A DNA stretch of 37,119 nt from Methanobacteriota archaeon. GTDB taxonomy: Archaea > Thermoplasmatota > Thermoplasmata > SG8-5 > JACRNV01. Under the pieces are notes generated by a model, which was given only the letters and a program-made list of their open reading frames with translations, was not told the origin of the DNA and searched no databases. Shown piece by piece: positions 35,001-37,119 of this stretch (its first letter is position 1; each line of letters begins with the position of its first letter). The position numbers and the translations under genes are program-made. The stretch spans positions 1-37,119 of the forward strand of contig JACRNV010000013.1 in the NCBI GenBank assembly GCA_016214785.1, given 5' to 3'.

Positions 35001-36899
35001 CTTGCCGAACTGGCCGCTGATGTTCCCCACCCAGGTGAGCACCTTGTAGGCGAACTGCGCCTGCTCGGCGGAGGTGCTGATGCGCGAGAACTCCCACGGG
35101 GTGAAGTACCTGCGGGAGTCCAGGGGGGTCACGTACTCCGCGCCGTAGCCGGGGTTGCCGGCCGTCCATCCGATGGGTACAAGGGAAAGGTTACCTGTTA
35201 TGGAATAGCCGTTGGCTTCGCCCGCAACGCCCGTCCCCCTGTTCACCAGGGTCAGCGGGGCGCCGTGGAAGAGGTAGTCCGAGACGACGTCGCCGTCAAG
35301 GCCATTGACGCTTCCAACGAGGGGCGTGACGGCGCCGGAGACGGTGGCCTGGAACTCTGTCTGGGTGAACGTCTGCCGCGTTCCCACGCCGGGGGCCGAG
35401 TTGTCCGCGTAGAGCCCCTGGCTGATGAGCCAGAAGCTGCCCGGCTTTGTCCTGTTCGTCATGTTCGTCAGGAACTCGTGGATGTCCGTCATGTCCCTGG
35501 CCGTCAGGGTGTTCGCCGTCTGGTAACCGGTGTTCCAGATCAGGACGTCGTAGTTCTTGAGCTTGAAGTCCCCGGAGACCCATCCGGGGCCGTCGCCCGA
35601 GGAGACCGAGGTGAAGTCGTACTCGAAGTTGGACGATTCCAGGGCCCCTCGCAGGAACCTGGACGTGTCGGCGTCCGAGCCGTCGTTCGTGTGGCCGTCG
35701 TCGTCGACCAGGAGTATCTTCGGGAGGACCGTGATGTTGGCGTTAAGGTAGTTGTCGTTCAGCGACGTGTCCTTCTCCGGCAGGAAGCCCGCAGGCTCGT
35801 TTACGTGCAGTATAACGCTGACGTTGATGACGTGCTGGCCGCCAGGCGCCGCCAACCAGTTGTAGTCCACGAACCTCGAGCCGTACGGCAGCCCTATGGT
35901 CGTGTTGTAGATGTTGTTCGTGGCCAGCGTGTCGTTGAAGAAAACAGTTACGTTCGCCCTGCCCATCCCGTTGTTGGTGATTTCGGCCGTTATCGTCGTC
36001 GTCGAGCCGCGCACGGGCATCCCGTTGCTGAATGCGATGCTCTTGACGAATACTATGGGCTGCTCCCCGAGCTCGCCGCCGACTGCGACCAGGATGACCT
36101 TCTGCGGCGAGGTCGCGTTGACGTCCTTGGCCGTGATATTGAACGGGTAGTATCCCTCATGGACCGAGAGGTCGGGCCCTGTCATTTCGGAGCTGTTGTA
36201 GATGCCGTCCCCGTCGGGGTCGTAGAGGTTGACCGTCCCGGCGCCTATCGAGCCGAGGTTGGCCTGCACGGAGGCGGGGTCGCTCAGGTTCATGTTGTTC
36301 TCGAAGTCCATCACGCGGGCGAAGACCCAGTACGGCTGGCCGTAGTTGACGGACTCGCGCTCCGGGGTCGAGAGGTCGGAATCGGCCCAGGCGTCTATGA
36401 TGACGGGCGGGTGGTTGGCGCCCGTCTCCGGCCGCAGGTTCGCGCGCCAGACGAACGATAGCTTCACGGTATCGACGATGACGATGTCCACGCTGGATGA
36501 GCTGTTGACGAAGCCTGCCGGTATATGATAGCGCCAGGACTCCCCCGTGTTCCAGTACCTGTCCGTACCGTCCAGGCCATCAGGGCCAGGTATCTGGAGC
36601 CTGAGAGTGTAATACGTGGAATTGACCGTGACCACGACCATCACGGACTCGTTGTCCAGGTCTACGCCGCCGCGCTTGACGAGCGTGATGTTGGCCCCGT
36701 TGGCCCAATTCGTGTCGGGGTCTATCGTCCCCTGTATGTCCACGCTCACGCTCTCCTTCGGCGTCGGCATGTTGCCGACGAAGACTATCATGCTCGAGAA
36801 GAGCACGACCGTTATCGCGAGCATGAGTATCGTCCCGACTACCTCGGACACCCCGCCCGCGTCCCAGAGCCTCTTTCGCCTGACCTCCCTGTTAATCAA
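29043..36899 (-). CDS. Giant pilin-type VWA protein 2 with nested Ig-like and jelly-roll insertions
   Basis: The 2618-aa paralogue of VWA protein 1 has the same head: leader R-R-K-R-L-W-D-A-G-G, Pilin_N-like helix at about 17-42 (V-S-E-V-V-G-T-I-L-M-L-A-I-T), CARDB-like modules and L-L-V-D-D-D and L-L-V-N-D-T Rossmann-like domains near 397 and 754. The jelly roll starting near 1077 is interrupted by a VWA (D1170-x-S-x-S1174, T1245, D1279), a Pro/Glu/Ser linker (about 1437-1487), a beta domain, an FN3-like domain (about 1670) and three SbsA/Big_5-like domains (about 1770, 1870, 2157), before resuming at about 2269. The TTG start at 36899 is chosen because AGAGGTGGT lies just upstream, the TATA box fits, and the leader then matches the paralogue. 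An ATG at 36995 would add 32 residues and overlap the transposase remnant. Probable surface adhesin. Confidence 0.85.
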   Translation of the reverse strand: MINREVRRKRLWDAGGVSEVVGTILMLAITVVLFSSMIVFVGNMPTPKESVSVDIQGTIDPDTNWANGANITLVKRGGVDLDNESVMVVVTVNSTYYTLRLQIPGPDGLDGTDRYWNTGESWRYHIPAGFVNSSSSVDIVIVDTVKLSFVWRANLRPETGANHPPVIIDAWADSDLSTPERESVNYGQPYWVFARVMDFENNMNLSDPASVQANLGSIGAGTVNLYDPDGDGIYNSSEMTGPDLSVHEGYYPFNITAKDVNATSPQKVILVAVGGELGEQPIVFVKSIAFSNGMPVRGSTTTITAEITNNGMGRANVTVFFNDTLATNNIYNTTIGLPYGSRFVDYNWLAAPGGQHVINVSVILHVNEPAGFLPEKDTSLNDNYLNANITVLPKILLVDDDGHTNDGSDADTSRFLRGALESSNFEYDFTSVSSGDGPGWVSGDFKLKNYDVLIWNTGYQTANTLTARDMTDIHEFLTNMTNRTKPGSFWLISQGLYADNSAPGVGTRQTFTQTEFQATVSGAVTPLVGSVNGLDGDVVSDYLFHGAPLTLVNRGTGVAGEANGYSITGNLSLVPIGWTAGNPGYGAEYVTPLDSRRYFTPWEFSRISTSAEQAQFAYKVLTWVGNISGQFGKDLAISQQTMSSDVIYYKQPVTITAVVRNNGLENITGVYVRMNIYYQGVEVNRTDVGPLSFTNMTGASWFQEVSFNWTPEFVGNHRIIVMVDPDNLIAETNENNNVLSDFLSAGDIDVRYRILLVNDTQDSAAGNERNIIATALDSLGYTYENWTVGNTTSDGPSLANLSNYNSVLWSCGLSGAPSANDTGNLGSYLNGKGTLWLTGRSAVPTSGLTAFHTDKLGISAATSSLVLRNMSGVANDNVSHGIRYAVGNAGVNYFTVNAVAGGVGALRSDAQTGAVVGVRCTDGYFKTVTTSFSVTDLNATWPGMPNGTEARAELAYLVLHWFGLPDVRVEMRLSSMDLGLSSTHPQLGSAYVIQATVRNFGGSDGNALVRFMDGSTQIGSDSVSVGADGKTTAEVIWMPLFAGMRTVTVQVDPINEQAEVFEWFNNNASFSTYVYYFYDDMEEGLAKWRHESTIMLINGESPIDYFGTTQLFTNIQNSWNYTQSQNLTNITDVSGFYHTYNKAAWLQEPQAANTTQQGTRKPMDVVFALDTSGSMDGAKIINLRIATCQFIANLTDQDRAGMWTFDGGGDGTVRPWQRYNLTWMTDANKLAMMTTINATAANGYTPFYDTLGKAIVDAIQFDPTCTDTTRLEYVVGETDGQSNNDRWFTPNCDWGTTMTDNEYTFNNNNVNNMQGLPKCPPMVFVVGLSLGAYHWNTSLPNNLYPADGWYAPGYNESYINAVHPLEKDLFNCANTTPRTRDTPTSNPMNYGYNSTAWDGVLPPWCQPRPNIGHYFHCTDPTKLGSIFGAIFQDIGGGVNVPPENVTGAPNPVIINSEPEPVPTTNSEPAPVTVNSVPSQGSEPGINAAPQPPGTDAIFTQTRYMRGVANEVTVNTLTAYSLNTTQSATTQSVPSMGDGGTVAAGIRVWKRAAGGAETEITAGTAVAIATLASNTEGLYSNTWTPAATALASTDSIVVRVYADCNINPPTTLRATFTTEQLGGNQLDNVQWTVWYYLRRSSTGAGDDRWYWGTSTYNSRIVNFQYRTPNLPPNAPTNPVPSNGTVGVSTTFNFSWQCTDPEGSPLVYDVYMGTTSPPATLVANDIAVNYTSQTLSPSTIYYWYVVANDSQANNTGSAIWVFATSSPTNPTASPSPANQTTGVPITMNYTVTFSKTMNNATGTPNIAQSPNNPPTTAGTWRWFNTNTTLIYTGVAWAYNTTYWVNLTGYRDMDGRWLQNYSWWFTTVSGSLPYITYTGPADGDTGVANNTAIVVIFSNPMDTSSVFYNCTPNPGGWTPAWSNGDTRLTLAHTNFADSTYYTMNVTAGRDKSGQPLQNDTMFFDSFEADSGWGTYGGNGEWERNYPRGLGGNDASSTPPGNPDPTSAYRGANVLGNDLTGLGTQLGNYEDGLATQYIRSRAINCLGHSSVWLSFYRWLNCEAQTYDPASVQVSNDNTAWTTVWSVGGGTQFMDSSWNYVSYDISAVAANRATVYVRFSIASDGGWTYSGWNIDNVMVYDPTVTGVPNTWSFTTGSPTQSTASPSPSDGASGVSTTVPYVISFSKAMNPSYGGVTFSPVPTGGTWGWSANGRYYNYTGVTWAYLQAYVVTVTNFIDATGVSMPSYTWTFTTMAQPASGGNGSTPGLAPAGANVNKSAVTESVDLRNVSRATLSFWHKYNMVSGVNGGVLMLGWKNITTGNFTYKYIVPSSAYTGNLRLNDTNRTDDFGNWMRWGWNGVSGDGRFDWEYVTLNLLPYLPSDATNLSAVRVKFAYYQYGGGTGYGWYIDDVKITVTRSDARNATATDADVWARVNKNTDTYFGGAWNHSSHSGSYAWWNGDNATGYMKAGIDNCLVTNPIDMTNCKYAILSAYFKFNVNTADGRPPDGFRVEISTDNGVTWNSINLGVRAGWGVSGTDNTTGNTTTYTGITDSRNATADGYWVNAGTLTRLNVDLTPFAGNAIMLRFRTVTTNHAAYAHSSSTGVGFGGFYVDDVIVYGETILG
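33694..33737. repeat. 44-bp exact repeat shared with the paralogous VWA gene (copy 2)
   Basis: This is identical to 25964-26007; flanking sequence in both genes remains similar but with many differences. Confidence 0.85.
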
Positions 36900-36903
36900 G
36901 AGC

Positions 36904-36912
36904 ACCACCTCT
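36904..36912 (-). promoter_or_regulatory. Shine-Dalgarno site deciding the TTG start of VWA protein 2
   Basis: The minus strand reads AGAGGTGGT, then GCTC and TTG (36899), close to consensus spacing. The upstream ATG at 36995 has no comparable site. Confidence 0.6.
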
Positions 36913-36941
36913 GACTCCTGTCCCCTTATACAGCGCGCGGG

Positions 36942-36953
36942 CGTTATAATACT
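36942..36953 (-). promoter_or_regulatory. TATA box of the VWA-VWA-peptidase operon
   Basis: AGTATTATAACG on the minus strand is about 48 nt before the TTG start, predicting transcription from about 36920 and a leader of about 20 nt. A second candidate, TGTATAAGG at 36924-36932, is too close to leave room for the ribosome site. Confidence 0.55.
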
Positions 36954-36987
36954 AATGGGGTTATAATCATACTCTAATCGTAAGAGG

Positions 36988-37119
36988 TCAGCCATGCGAA
37001 GTCAATAAAATAGCTGGGCCATGTTCAATGATGTTCTGGCCACGCAGATGAATGGTGTGGACAACACTTAGAAGCGTTTCGTATACCTTGGCGCCAAATT
37101 CTGACCTGCTTCCGCCACT
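36988..37119 (-). CDS. Transposase C-terminal fragment, IS66-like, 5' end outside the window
   Basis: The minus frame is open from the window edge to TGA at 36990-36988 and gives 43 residues. It contains S-G-G-S-R-S-E-F-G-A-K, then a helix with L-S-V-V-H-T and L-R-G-Q-N-I-I. Arrangements of this type (G-x-x-R-S-x-x-G-A, then S-I-x-x-T and R-G-x-N-P) close IS66-like transposases. Only the tail is visible, so the family and intactness are uncertain. The VWA operon promoter begins about 35 nt beyond its stop. No terminal inverted repeat can be assigned with the element truncated by the window. Confidence 0.5.
   Translation of the reverse strand, partial: SGGSRSEFGAKVYETLLSVVHTIHLRGQNIIEHGPAILLTSHG

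Noticed and set aside
30768-36461. An 1897-codon open frame on the + strand opposite VWA protein 2
   Set aside because: It is a mirror of a GC-rich coding strand. Its translation is rich in Arg, Val, Asp and Gly without domain-like patterns, whereas the minus frame has clear VWA, jelly-roll and Big_5 motifs.
36900-36995. ATG 36995 as start of VWA protein 2
   Set aside because: It would overlap the transposase tail, contain the promoter inside the coding region, and break the leader similarity with the paralogue.
1-37119. CRISPR arrays, tRNA or rRNA genes
   Set aside because: No regularly spaced short repeats, cloverleaf-like sequences or conserved rRNA blocks were seen on reading both strands; small RNAs cannot be excluded without a model search.

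Overview
The window reads as a chromosomal segment of an archaeon, most likely a euryarchaeote close to Thermoplasmatota; the lineage is an inference. Support comes from TATA boxes placed upstream of purine-rich Shine-Dalgarno sites (GAGGTG, AGGGGTGA, GGGGTGATC), pilin signal sequences of the archaeal Pilin_N (DUF1628) type, FlaI/TadA-like ATPases, and very large sequon-rich surface proteins built from CARDB, PKD and jelly-roll modules. No tRNA, rRNA or CRISPR array was seen.

Layout. 1-1915 (+): a moderately AT-rich secreted PKD-domain protein, cut by the window start and split by an apparent frameshift near 1265-1283. 1967-3052 (+): a class II/HDAC11-like deacetylase. 3170-9642 (+): a tight operon with its own TATA box that encodes a pilin-like protein, a secretion ATPase, two T2SSF/TadC-type membrane platform proteins and a second ATPase. 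9756-13867 (-): an AT-rich island with a secreted 1227-aa protein (Asp-box propeller, three repeats, C13/legumain-like peptidase) and a 4-TM partner. 14099-20611 (-): a 2170-aa CARDB surface protein with one C-terminal TM segment and four cytoplasmic zinc ribbons. 20722-36899 (-): a three-gene operon with 5- and 9-nt gaps, encoding two giant pilin-type VWA proteins (2618 and 1769 aa) and a membrane-anchored M14 carboxypeptidase/C11 cysteine-peptidase fusion. 36988-37119 (-): the C-terminus of a transposase, partly outside the window.

How the parts may work together (inference). The + operon looks like the motor and platform of a Tad/type IV-pilus-like machine. Its pilin and both giant VWA proteins share one leader pattern (R-x-W-D-x-x-G, then five residues and G-T, then a hydrophobic helix), so they are probably processed and assembled by the same machinery. 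A pilin-like N-terminus joined to a VWA adhesin domain resembles bacterial TadG, but here the proteins are several times larger, the VWA is nested inside a jelly-roll domain, and the genes sit with caspase-fold peptidases and a surface protein that carries cytoplasmic zinc ribbons. I regard the set as a candidate undescribed archaeal adhesion, contact-sensing or predation apparatus. No prepilin peptidase, archaellum-specific gene or effector is visible in the window.
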